A stretch of 64,000 nt of DNA, from positions 43,465 through 107,464 of the forward strand of contig JAGOJY010000010.1 in assembly GCA_017994815.1 (NCBI GenBank), written 5' to 3'. Under the pieces are notes generated by a model. The model was not told where the DNA came from, did not search any database, and worked only from the letters and a program-made list of their open reading frames with translations. The position numbers and the translations under genes are program-made. Below, one piece after another: positions 53,201 through 59,599 of the stretch; position 1 is the first letter of the stretch; the number at the start of each line of letters is the position of its first letter. The stretch is from Acidobacteriota bacterium. GTDB lineage: Bacteria; Acidobacteriota; Polarisedimenticolia; J045.

Positions 53201-53532
53201 CCGGGGCCATCGCCAGCGGCACGGGCTGGTGGATCGACGACACCCAGCTGCTCTCCGTGTTCGAAGGCTGCGACCTCTCCGCCTGCGGGATCCCGTGCGA
53301 ACTCGCGATCGCGTCGATGTCGTGGGCGAACGGCGCGGTGCAACTGGCCTGGGGGGACGACCCCGTCGCCGCGAGCTACCGCGTCGAGCGGACCTACGAT
53401 CCCTCGGCGACCTTCGAGGACGTCACGGCGCTGGACGACGACGCGACCGACACGAACTTCGCGGACCCGACGCCGGCGCCGTTCGCCTGCTGGCTGGTCC
53501 GCGGCGTCGGGCCGGACGGCGAGGGACCCTGA
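50284..53532 (+). CDS. Secreted C25 (gingipain-like) cysteine protease
   Basis: A 1,082-residue exported protein. The leader (RLFTAFSTVLVSVSLSMAAG) is a signal peptide, followed by an N-terminal propeptide-like beta domain (FLSLDIPGAG...LPVARWWVRVP). The caspase-like C25 core spans roughly residues 255-600, with LVNDSFAGAIEPFADWKRKTGWK, VLMVGDTDFTPIH, and the catalytic dyad His470 (VNYSGHGSQTSW) and Cys507 (VISNACITGTLN). After it come beta-sandwich modules: an adhesin-like part, a CARDB-like segment (IGETALFAVTVENIGGDAAL), a MAM/jelly-roll-like stretch with SWSFWERHELTSGH and a fibronectin-III-like end. There is no recognisable type IX sorting domain. GGGAG six bases before the GTG supports the start. 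Likely acts outside the cell on protein substrates. Confidence 0.88.
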   Translation: MRTHRLFTAFSTVLVSVSLSMAAGPGWVTLNDSPSPAPIGVVLEPSTAAVVTARVEVAGVLATSTNILGREFLSLDIPGAGLTSDVGRPRLPVARWWVRVPRGSAVGVRFEPTGQVDERTLESLGGRGPLAPVQPPEVKLPDQGARELAMDEDFYAADGTWPGERAAIVARGIERGRDLVLVEFRPLLYNPARGIVAIAAAGRLVVEARGGDACASRPPDSVALESTFHGEALNDGIAPPAPCAPPAPRASSSEGAEGMLVLVNDSFAGAIEPFADWKRKTGWKVLVKKLSEIGPAPTDSQIKGVIQDAYNSWADPTLGFVLMVGDTDFTPIHTGHGGGGNQVADLWYACLDGGDYLPDVAIARISTRNVSETQDVVDKLLLYERASFATTGWIKKAGFIGTADTGHIGQIEGTHDWCIDSFYTPNAFQPTAWSHGYASSDRHYYTYNADTSEIAASIDEGRMMVNYSGHGSQTSWQGPTSHGGYDQSDVRGNTNDQMYPFVISNACITGTLNATECFAETWQKAPHKGSIGFLGASNNSYWNEDDYFQRRLHTRMFPMDQTPALGIVVNRAKRDLYDHYGATGTVEYYFEMYNLLSEPSLSLWTRVPRTLDVGYDEPLPAGSTEFVVTVKRGGTAVAGDMVAVRKTDEGVFAAGYTDATGRAVLHLDPAPLLPGTMDVTVTGHDDRPYEDTVEVVPVEGPWLRSRAHRVEDAQSGCDADGLADIGETALFAVTVENIGGDAALDAVATLASTADLAVLNNPVALGTVAAGSAVEAVFEVRIGAGVSCMQSAAFTIALSCAGCTARQDGFHEVLETDHRSDTIDETMEHGGAEPAGWTHQALGGKDDWKIVAGQNHTPSGSYAYFATDAAGAQKDIVLLTPPLGPEGRASWSFWERHELTSGHSAAVLEFSTDGGANWQDLGPYVTKNPYTDWIGQGESRRPCWSGSSSGWQHTEADLTAFAGRTVRIRFRLAGAIASGTGWWIDDTQLLSVFEGCDLSACGIPCELAIASMSWANGAVQLAWGDDPVAASYRVERTYDPSATFEDVTALDDDATDTNFADPTPAPFACWLVRGVGPDGEGP

Positions 53533-53627
53533 CGGCTGTTCGCTAGCGTTTGCCTTTGTTCACTGATAATTTGGGCTGGTCATCCGGTGCGCCCGCCCGC
53601 CGGTTCGCGACTTCGGGAGCGCGCCCC

Positions 53628-54113
53628 ATGAGCCAGACCGATCCGGTCTATCCCCCTGTCGTGCCGCCGGTGCCCCGTCCCGTCGCGGCGCCCCCGCCCG
53701 CCGGCGGGGCCGAGGCCGAGGAAGCACCGACGCTCCGCGACCTCGTGATGCGCATCGTCGGCAACCTGCAGGAGATCGTCCGCTCCGAGTTCCGCCTCGC
53801 GCGCGCCGAGATCGGCGAGAGCCTCGCCGGCCTCAAGCGCGGGATCGTGCTTGCCGCGGCCGGCGCCCTGCTCGCGTTGCTCGCCCTCGCGACGCTCGTC
53901 GCCACGGCCGTCCTCGGCCTGGCGACGGTGATGCCGGCCTGGGCCGCCGCGCTCCTGGTCGGCGTGGCGCTGGCGGTCGTCGCCGGCATCTTCACGGCGC
54001 TCGGAACGAGGTCGATGCGCCGCGCGGGTTCGCCGACGCCGGACAAGACGGTGGAGTCCGTCAAGGAGACAGTGACGTGGGCCAGACATCGGATGAAATC
54101 AAGCGGCACATAG
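53628..54113 (+). CDS. Phage-holin-X/DUF1469-type membrane protein
   Basis: A 161-residue protein with a proline-rich N-terminus, an amphipathic helix (LRDLVMRIVGNLQEIVRSEFRLARAEI) and two membrane segments (IVLAAAGALLALLALATLVATAVL and AAALLVGVALAVVAGIFTAL). The pattern is that of the putative Actinobacterial Holin-X/DUF1469 family, small envelope proteins of unknown role despite the holin name. GGGAGC lies upstream of the ATG. It overlaps the DUF3618 gene by 37 bases; the two genes are frequent partners. Confidence 0.82.
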   Translation: MSQTDPVYPPVVPPVPRPVAAPPPAGGAEAEEAPTLRDLVMRIVGNLQEIVRSEFRLARAEIGESLAGLKRGIVLAAAGALLALLALATLVATAVLGLATVMPAWAAALLVGVALAVVAGIFTALGTRSMRRAGSPTPDKTVESVKETVTWARHRMKSSGT

Positions 54114-54313
54114 ACCACACCCGCGACGAACTCGACCTGAACCTCAGCGAGGCGAGTCAGCGCGTCCGCGACAACCTCGACCGGCTCAAGCCGGGCAACA
54201 TCTACGCCCGGCACCGCGGCGCGGTGCTTGGGACCGCGATCGGCGGCGGCGCGCTGGCGGCGCTGTTCCTCGCGGCGCGCACGATCCGCCGCCGGCGGCG
54301 CGCCGCCGGGTAA
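54077..54313 (+). CDS. DUF3618 membrane-anchored protein
   Basis: A 78-residue protein. The N-terminal helix TSDEIKRHIDHTRDELDLNL is the DUF3618 signature, followed by a single membrane segment (AVLGTAIGGGALAALFLAA) and a basic tail (RTIRRRRRAA). The cytoplasmic helix plus one membrane anchor is characteristic. GTG start; it begins inside the DUF1469 gene, so the two are coupled. Role in envelope stress is likely but unproven. Confidence 0.85.
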   Translation: MGQTSDEIKRHIDHTRDELDLNLSEASQRVRDNLDRLKPGNIYARHRGAVLGTAIGGGALAALFLAARTIRRRRRAAG

Positions 54314-54430
54314 CACCGCGCGCCGCGTCGCGTCCTCCTGGCCGTCCCCCGGTTCGCAGCGCCCCCGGTCCCGCGCGGACCACGTCTCGAACCGGGGGGC
54401 GGCCACGAGGACCGGGGGACCGGCGCTCGG

Positions 54431-54730
54431 TCACTCCTCGTCGACGTCGACGCTGTCGCGGTTGACGAGCTTGTTGAAGTTGCTCGTCTCGCCCTCCGAC
54501 GTTTCCTCCTGGACCAACAGCGCGAGGTCGCTCTCGTCGAACTTGTCGAACCACTGGTCCCACGAGATCTCCTCGAGCTTGCCGGCGCCGCTGTAGCCGG
54601 GGAAGTCGATGCGGATCATCCCGACATCGTCTTCGCGCCCGGTTCCCTTGACGCGGCTCGGCTTGCCGCCCCGCTCCTCGGCCCAACGGCGGATCTGCTC
54701 GTGATCGATAATGGGTTTGGCGCTCGGCAT
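54431..54730 (-). CDS. Conserved 99-residue hypothetical protein
   Basis: A small acidic soluble protein. IIDHEQIRRWAEERGGKPSRVKGT and RIDFPGYSGAGKLEEISWDQWFDKF, followed by SNFNKLVNRD, form a widespread small family that databases have often labelled 1,4-alpha-glucan branching enzyme, without any branching-enzyme domain. I see no catalytic motif; a binding or stress role is possible. Transcribed alone, divergent from the quinone oxidoreductase gene. Confidence 0.8.
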   Translation of the reverse strand: MPSAKPIIDHEQIRRWAEERGGKPSRVKGTGREDDVGMIRIDFPGYSGAGKLEEISWDQWFDKFDESDLALLVQEETSEGETSNFNKLVNRDSVDVDEE

Positions 54731-54830
54731 GGAAGTTCCCTGTCGGTGATGTTCGCGCGCGAAAGAGCGCGCCGGCCGGGCTCAGGAACTGGTTTAGCAC
54801 GCGGCTTGCCGCCGTCAAGGAGGTGCCGGG

Positions 54831-55847
54831 ATGAAGGCCGTCGTCTTCGATCGTCCGGGCGACGAGAGCGTGCTGCGGATCGGCGACGTCGCGCCGCCGG
54901 AGTTGCGAGCGGAGGACGTGCGGATCCGGGTCGCGGCGACGAGCGTCAACCGCGCGGACCTGCTCCAGCGCCGCGGTCTGTACCCGCCCCCGCCCGGCGC
55001 CTCGCCGGTTCTCGGCCTGGAGTGCGCGGGCGAGGTCGTCGGGGCCGGCGCGGGCGTGACCCGCTGGCGCGCGGGGGCACGCGTGATGGCACTGCTCGCG
55101 GGCGGGGGGTACGCCGAGACCGTCGTGGTCCACGCCGGTTCGGTGCTCCCGGTGCCCGACCGGCTGACGCTCGTCGAGGCGGCCGCGTTGCCCGAGGTCT
55201 TCCTGACCGCCTACCTCGGCCTGTTCGAGCTCGGCGGGCTGCGGGCCGGGCAGTGCGGCCTGGTGCACGGCGGAAGCGGCGGCGTGGGCACCGCCGCGAT
55301 CCAGCTCATCCGGGCGGCCGGCGCGACCGCGATCGTGACGGCGGGCAGTGACGAGAGATGCCGGCGCTGCGTCGAGTTGGGCGCCGCGCGGGCCGTCAAC
55401 TACCACGAGGGGGACTTCGTCGCCGCCACGCTGGAGGCGACCGGCGGCCGCGGCGCCCAGGTCGCGATGGACGCCGTCGGCGCGGATTACCTCGAGCGCA
55501 ACCTCGCCGCGCTGGACACGGGCGGGCGACTCGTGGTGATCGGCGCGACCTCCGGCGCGCGCGCCGACCTCGACCTGGGGCTGCTGCTCAAAAAGCGGCT
55601 GTCGGTGATCGGCACCACGCTGCGGGCGCGGCCGGTCGAGGAGAAGGCCGCGCTGTGCGACCGGTTCTGGCGCCGCTTCGGCCCCGCGTTCGCGGACGGC
55701 ACGCTGCGGCCGGTGATCGACCGCGTGCTCCCGCTGGAGCAGGCCGGCGAAGCGCACCGCGTCATGCGGTCCGGCGAACAGTTCGGCAAGATCGTGCTGA
55801 CGCTGGCGGGAACAGACGCTTCGGGCCCAGTTGGCGGGCGGGGGTGA
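54831..55847 (+). CDS. NAD(P)H quinone oxidoreductase (zinc-free MDR family)
   Basis: A 338-residue medium-chain dehydrogenase/reductase of the QOR/PIG3 branch. The N-terminal GroES-like domain contains VAATSVNRADLLQRRGLYPPPPGASP, the cofactor motif GLVHGGSGGVGTAAIQL lies near residue 140, and the C-terminal segment EQFGKIVLTL is typical. No catalytic-zinc Cys/His/Glu set is present, which fits quinone reductases. AAGGAGG seven bases upstream supports the ATG. Single-gene unit; cytoplasmic. Confidence 0.92.
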   Translation: MKAVVFDRPGDESVLRIGDVAPPELRAEDVRIRVAATSVNRADLLQRRGLYPPPPGASPVLGLECAGEVVGAGAGVTRWRAGARVMALLAGGGYAETVVVHAGSVLPVPDRLTLVEAAALPEVFLTAYLGLFELGGLRAGQCGLVHGGSGGVGTAAIQLIRAAGATAIVTAGSDERCRRCVELGAARAVNYHEGDFVAATLEATGGRGAQVAMDAVGADYLERNLAALDTGGRLVVIGATSGARADLDLGLLLKKRLSVIGTTLRARPVEEKAALCDRFWRRFGPAFADGTLRPVIDRVLPLEQAGEAHRVMRSGEQFGKIVLTLAGTDASGPVGGRG

Positions 55848-55883
55848 CCGCCGCCACGGGCGATCGGCCCGGCGCTGCCGGAC

Positions 55884-57041
55884 TCAGCGGCCGCGTGCGC
55901 CGGCGAGCAGCCGCTCGGCCAACCGGTGCAACTGCGTGCGGACCGTGTCCGCCGAGAGCCGCCGCGCGGCCGCGTGCGCGTTCCGCTTGAAGCGCGCCAC
56001 GGCGTCCGGCGTCAGCGCGGCAAGGGTGCGGGCGAGCGCGGCGGGGGAGAAGTCGTCGGTGACGAGCCCAAGATCGTTCTCCCGCAAAAGGCGCACCATC
56101 TCGGGCGACGGGCCGATCACCTGCGCCAGCCGCGCCTGCACGTATTCGAAGAACTTGTTGGGGAGCGCGACCTCCCAGTTGTAATTGGCCGGTGCGAGCA
56201 CGAACACGCCCGCGTCGTAGCCGTTCAGGCGCCGCGGCAGTTCCCGCATCGGCACCGCGGGGAGGAAGCGCACGCGCGGATCGCCGGCCGCGACCCGCTG
56301 GAGCCGCTCGATCGAGCCCGCGCTTGTCGACACGAGGTACAGGTCGAGCGTCACGTGCGGCCCGGCCGCGCGCGCGCCCTCGATCATCGTCTCGATCCGG
56401 CGACCCGGGTGCGCGGCGCCGTGGTGCACGAGCCGCAGCGCGCCGCCCGGCATCGCGTCGCCGGGAGCGAGGTCCTCGAAATCGGGTGCGTTCCACACGA
56501 CCACGCAGCGCACCCCGGTCTCGGCTTCGTAGCGCCGCGCGATGCTCTCGCAGACGGTGGTGACCGCGGCGGCGCGCGGCATGAAGCGCCGGCAGAGCGC
56601 CTCGCGGTAGCGGCGCAACAGCAGGCGGAACACGGCGCTGTCCTCGAACTCGCGTGGCGCGTACTCGTGTGCGTCGAACAGCACCGGCGCGCCGGCCGCA
56701 ACGTCGAGCACGACCGGCAGCGTCTCGAGATCGTTGGCGACGTAGAGGTCGCCGCCCGCGAGGCGCGCCGCGGCCGCGCGCGCGGCGGTCACGTCGGCGC
56801 GCGCGCTGTAGTACGCGTCATCCCGCCGAGTGGCGAGGCGCAGCGCGGCGACGAGGTGGCCCACTTGTCCCTTGGGCCGCCGTTCGAGCGGGACGTACGT
56901 GACACCGTCGAGGCCGGGATCGCCGTAGCCCGCGGCGACCACGTCGTAGCGCTCGGCGAGGAACCGCAACTGGCGGTTGACGCGCGGGTCGCGCGCGAGG
57001 TCGGAGAACGAGACGACCACGACCCGCGATGGCTTGGACAT
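55884..57041 (-). CDS. GT4-family glycosyltransferase
   Basis: A 385-residue GT-B enzyme. The beginning SRVVVVSFSDLARDPRVNRQL (the DPRV motif) is typical of a GT4 subset acting on polysaccharide, with VLFDAHEYAPREFEDSAVF near 120. Donor binding is in NYNWEVALPNKFFEYVQARL (N-K-F-x-E-Y, near 290) and the final domain contains LARTLAALTPDAVARFKRN. No signal or membrane segment. Convergent with the quinone reductase gene and not linked to other glycan genes here, so its pathway is unclear. Donor and acceptor are unknown. Confidence 0.87.
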   Translation of the reverse strand: MSKPSRVVVVSFSDLARDPRVNRQLRFLAERYDVVAAGYGDPGLDGVTYVPLERRPKGQVGHLVAALRLATRRDDAYYSARADVTAARAAAARLAGGDLYVANDLETLPVVLDVAAGAPVLFDAHEYAPREFEDSAVFRLLLRRYREALCRRFMPRAAAVTTVCESIARRYEAETGVRCVVVWNAPDFEDLAPGDAMPGGALRLVHHGAAHPGRRIETMIEGARAAGPHVTLDLYLVSTSAGSIERLQRVAAGDPRVRFLPAVPMRELPRRLNGYDAGVFVLAPANYNWEVALPNKFFEYVQARLAQVIGPSPEMVRLLRENDLGLVTDDFSPAALARTLAALTPDAVARFKRNAHAAARRLSADTVRTQLHRLAERLLAGARGR

Positions 57042-57265
57042 CCCTCACCTCGAAGGTCCGCAGTCTAGCCGAACATACGGTAAGCGGCGGCGAGGTGAGC
57101 ACGGACCAGCGGGCCCGATCGGAGAACATGCCGCCCGCGACCTGGTGCTCCAGCTCGACAGGCGACCCGCGGCAAGCTCGGGAATTACCGCCGGCGAACG
57201 CGAACTGCCCGGGGACGGCTGGGCCAGCCGTCCCCGTCACAGGCTCGCCCCACGACGCAGCGCGT
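57042..57265. other. Intergenic stretch containing a REP-like hairpin
   Basis: About 220 bp between the GT4 gene start and the BON-protein stop. It holds the hairpin at 57211 and a few A/T-rich spots (AACATACGG near 57072), which may include the GT4 promoter on the minus strand. No ORF of convincing character. Confidence 0.4.
57211..57235 (+). repeat. Perfect 12-bp hairpin related to the one at 39688
   Basis: GGGGACGGCTGG (57211-57222), centre G, CCAGCCGTCCCC (57224-57235). It shares GGGGAC-G-TGG with the hairpin after the phosphatase-kinase gene. It lies 30 bases downstream of the BON-protein stop on that gene's strand. Confidence 0.6.
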
Positions 57266-58162
57266 TCAGTGCTCCGTGTGGGTGATCGGAGGGCGGCCGG
57301 TCGGACTCTCCGGGTCGCGGCGCATTTGCCGGTTCACGCGCAGGTTGTTGTGGATGTCCCGGACACCCATGACGCTGTCGCAGACATCCTCGGCCATGTG
57401 CCGGACGCGGCGCGACTCGACCGTGCCCTCGAGCGTGACCTCGCCGTTCGCGACGTTCACCTCGATCTCGCTGGCGTCGATCAGCGGGTGCGCGGAAAGC
57501 CGTTCGCAGATGTCCTCGCGCAGCCGGTCGTCGGAGCGCGTGTAGCCGCGCGGCCCGCGGCCGGCGTACCCGCGGTCCTGCCGCTCGCGGCCGAACCCGG
57601 CGGCGTCGGTCATCCAGGGCTCGTGCGCCTCGTCACGGCGCGACATCTCGCGCTCTTCGCCGCCGCGACCGTAGTCGTGCGAGCGCTGCTCGGCGAAGCC
57701 GGCGCCGTAACGTTCGCGGCCCTCGTCGCGCGGGCGCGAAGCCCAGCGCCGGCCCTCGCCCCCGCGCCACTCGTCGCCCCCACCGCCGCGCCACTCGTCG
57801 CGGCCGCCGCCGCGCCAGCCCGGCTCGCCGGCGCCCGACCAGCGCCCCTGGTGCAGGTCGCGCGAGGACCATTCGCGGCCGTACCAGCTTTCGTCGGGAT
57901 CGGGGCTGCGGCCCGGCTCGTGGCCGAACGACGGGCCGCCCTCGCGGAAGTAGTCGCGCTCGCCGAAGCGCGGCCCTTTTCCCTGCGAGTGGCCGTGACC
58001 ATACTCGTCCTCGTCGAACCGCTCGCGCGAGCGCCAGCCTCCTTCCCGCGGCTCCTCGCCCCGGCCGCGGTACAGTTGGCGGCTCTCGGGAGAGCGCTCG
58101 CGGCGCTCCCAGTCGCGCTCGCGGTCATCGCGGTAACCGTAACGTTCAGGCGTGTTGGGCAT
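57266..58162 (-). CDS. BON-domain protein with a long low-complexity N-terminus
   Basis: A 298-residue protein. The first ~200 residues are rich in Arg, Gly, Glu, Tyr and Trp, with repeats such as GGGRDEWRGGGGDEWRGGEG. Residues ~212-282 form a BON domain: LREDICERLSAHPLIDASEI, VNVANGEVTLEGTVESRRVR and AEDVCDSVMGVRDIHNNLRV. BON domains bind membranes or phospholipid. No export signal is evident, so the low-complexity part may keep it soluble or promote condensation. Codon bias here also makes a long opposite-strand frame, but the BON match settles the strand. Similar proteins are found next to other stress genes. Confidence 0.87.
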   Translation of the reverse strand: MPNTPERYGYRDDRERDWERRERSPESRQLYRGRGEEPREGGWRSRERFDEDEYGHGHSQGKGPRFGERDYFREGGPSFGHEPGRSPDPDESWYGREWSSRDLHQGRWSGAGEPGWRGGGRDEWRGGGGDEWRGGEGRRWASRPRDEGRERYGAGFAEQRSHDYGRGGEEREMSRRDEAHEPWMTDAAGFGRERQDRGYAGRGPRGYTRSDDRLREDICERLSAHPLIDASEIEVNVANGEVTLEGTVESRRVRHMAEDVCDSVMGVRDIHNNLRVNRQMRRDPESPTGRPPITHTEH

Positions 58163-58357
58163 GACGGTTGCTCCTGCCGATGAGGTCCCGACCCTCGTGC
58201 AGCGAAGGCACTCGGCAGCGGGCGTGCGGAGCCCGGGACGGCGGACGATCCTGTCCGCCGTCGCCTACTGTACCCGGCGGCCTGGGAGTTGGCCACGCGC
58301 GACGGGAGGTAGAGTGAATGGGCGCGGCGTGCGCACGAGCGCCGGCGTGGAGGCATC

Positions 58358-58930
58358 GTGCACGATTTCTTCGAGTTTCTCGGCCAGGCACTCCAGGGAC
58401 AGGACGCCGGCCAGGCATCGGTCGCGCAACTCGCGGTCCGTTCGCTCGCGATCTACGTCGCCGGCCTGGTCATCATCCGCGCCAGCGAGAGCCGCATGCT
58501 CGGCCGCCAGACGGCTTTCGACGTGATCCTGGCGTTCCTGCTCGGGTCGATGCTGTCGCGTTCCGTCAACGGCAGCGCCCCGGTCACCGCGACCATCGTG
58601 TCCGGCGCGCTGTTGATCGTCCTGCACCGGCTGCTCGCCGCGGCGGCGTTCCGCTGGCACCACGTCGGCGTCCTGCTGAAGGGCCGGGAGCGCGAACTCG
58701 TCCGCGACGGCCGGGTCCGGCACGACGGCCTGCGGCGCAATCACATCACCGAGCTGGACTTGCACGAGGCGCTGCGGCTCAACGGCAACATCGACGACAG
58801 CGCCGACGTCGCGCGCGCGGTGCTCGAGCGCAACGGGTCGATCAGCGTGCTGGCGGCCCGGCGCGAGGCCAAGGTGCTGGAGGTGAAGGTCGAGCCGGGA
58901 GTCCAGACGGTGCGGATCGAGATCGCCTGA
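58358..58930 (+). CDS. DUF421 (YetF-like) membrane protein
   Basis: A 190-residue protein with about three membrane segments (QLAVRSLAIYVAGLVIIRAS, FDVILAFLLGSMLSRSV and TATIVSGALLIVLHRLLAAA) and a C-terminal cytoplasmic domain containing LLKGRERELVRDGRVRHDGLRRNHITELDL and GSISVLAARREAKV. This is the YetF/DUF421 arrangement; the family's function is unknown, linked to germinant or stress responses in Bacillus. GTG start. Divergent from the BON gene and convergent with mgtC. Confidence 0.88.
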   Translation: MHDFFEFLGQALQGQDAGQASVAQLAVRSLAIYVAGLVIIRASESRMLGRQTAFDVILAFLLGSMLSRSVNGSAPVTATIVSGALLIVLHRLLAAAAFRWHHVGVLLKGRERELVRDGRVRHDGLRRNHITELDLHEALRLNGNIDDSADVARAVLERNGSISVLAARREAKVLEVKVEPGVQTVRIEIA

Positions 58931-59413
58931 TCAGTCGTTCCGGTTGCCGCGCAGGCGGCGCGCGAGCCAGGACTCGACCCGCGAGAACCCGGCGAGCACG
59001 ACCACGACCAGCAATGTCGCCCCGATCGCCAGCGCGAACTGGGACAGCGCCACGCAGATCCCCACGCCGGCGGTGAACAGCAGCGAGGCGGCCGTCGTCA
59101 GCCCTTCCACGCCGGCGCGCGACTGGCGGATGATCATCCCGCCGCCGATGAACCCGATGGCCGCGACCACCGCCTCGATCATCCGCAGCGGATCCGACCG
59201 CAGTTGCCCGGTGTCACCGTTGGCGAAGGCGCTGGTCAACAGCGTGCCGAGCAGCACCAGGAAGCACGCCGCGCCGGCGATCAGCATGTGCGTGCGCATG
59301 CCCGCCGCCTTACCGCTGAGCGCGCGCTCGAAGCCGATCGCACCGCCGAGCAGCATCGCGAGCAGGACGTCCGCGAGAACGGCGAGCTGTCCTTGGGCCA
59401 GCGTGGGAACCAC
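58931..59413 (-). CDS. MgtC/SapB family membrane protein
   Basis: A 160-residue protein with four membrane segments. LLAMLLGGAIGFERALSGKAAGMRTHMLI is the MgtC N-terminal signature (R-x-x-G-x-R-T), and AIGFIGGGMIIRQSRAGVEGLTTAASLLFTAGVGI is the central block. It lacks the C-terminal ACT-like domain of full MgtC. Members affect magnesium stress and virulence in other bacteria. GTG start; its stop abuts the DUF421 stop. Confidence 0.9.
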   Translation of the reverse strand: MVPTLAQGQLAVLADVLLAMLLGGAIGFERALSGKAAGMRTHMLIAGAACFLVLLGTLLTSAFANGDTGQLRSDPLRMIEAVVAAIGFIGGGMIIRQSRAGVEGLTTAASLLFTAGVGICVALSQFALAIGATLLVVVVLAGFSRVESWLARRLRGNRND

Positions 59414-59599
59414 GTCTCTTGCCTGGTGGGCGTTGCCGCGGGCGACCCGAGCTTACCGCGCGTTCATTCGAGGTCGCCAACAACGCGGTTTGGCAGAGCG
59501 GGTTGCCGCGCGCCTTGCCGTCCCGTACATTCGCTCGCACCACGGGTTCGCCGACGCCGGCCGGCCGCGAGCGGGCGTCGTTCTCCCCTCCCCTGGCCC
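59414..59599. other. Divergent gap before treZ
   Basis: About 185 bp between the mgtC start and treZ. Contains CATTCGAGG and other lower-G+C patches that may be promoters for both genes. No ORF or structured RNA is evident. Confidence 0.35.

Noticed and set aside
50227..53343. A 1,038-codon open frame antisense to the C25 protease
   Set aside because: No motif; the plus-strand gene has a signal peptide, catalytic dyad and ribosome-binding site.
57029..58183. An Ala/Val-rich plus-strand frame opposite the BON protein that looks membrane-like
   Set aside because: Its hydrophobicity mirrors Arg/Gly-rich codons on the other strand; the BON domain on the minus strand is clear.
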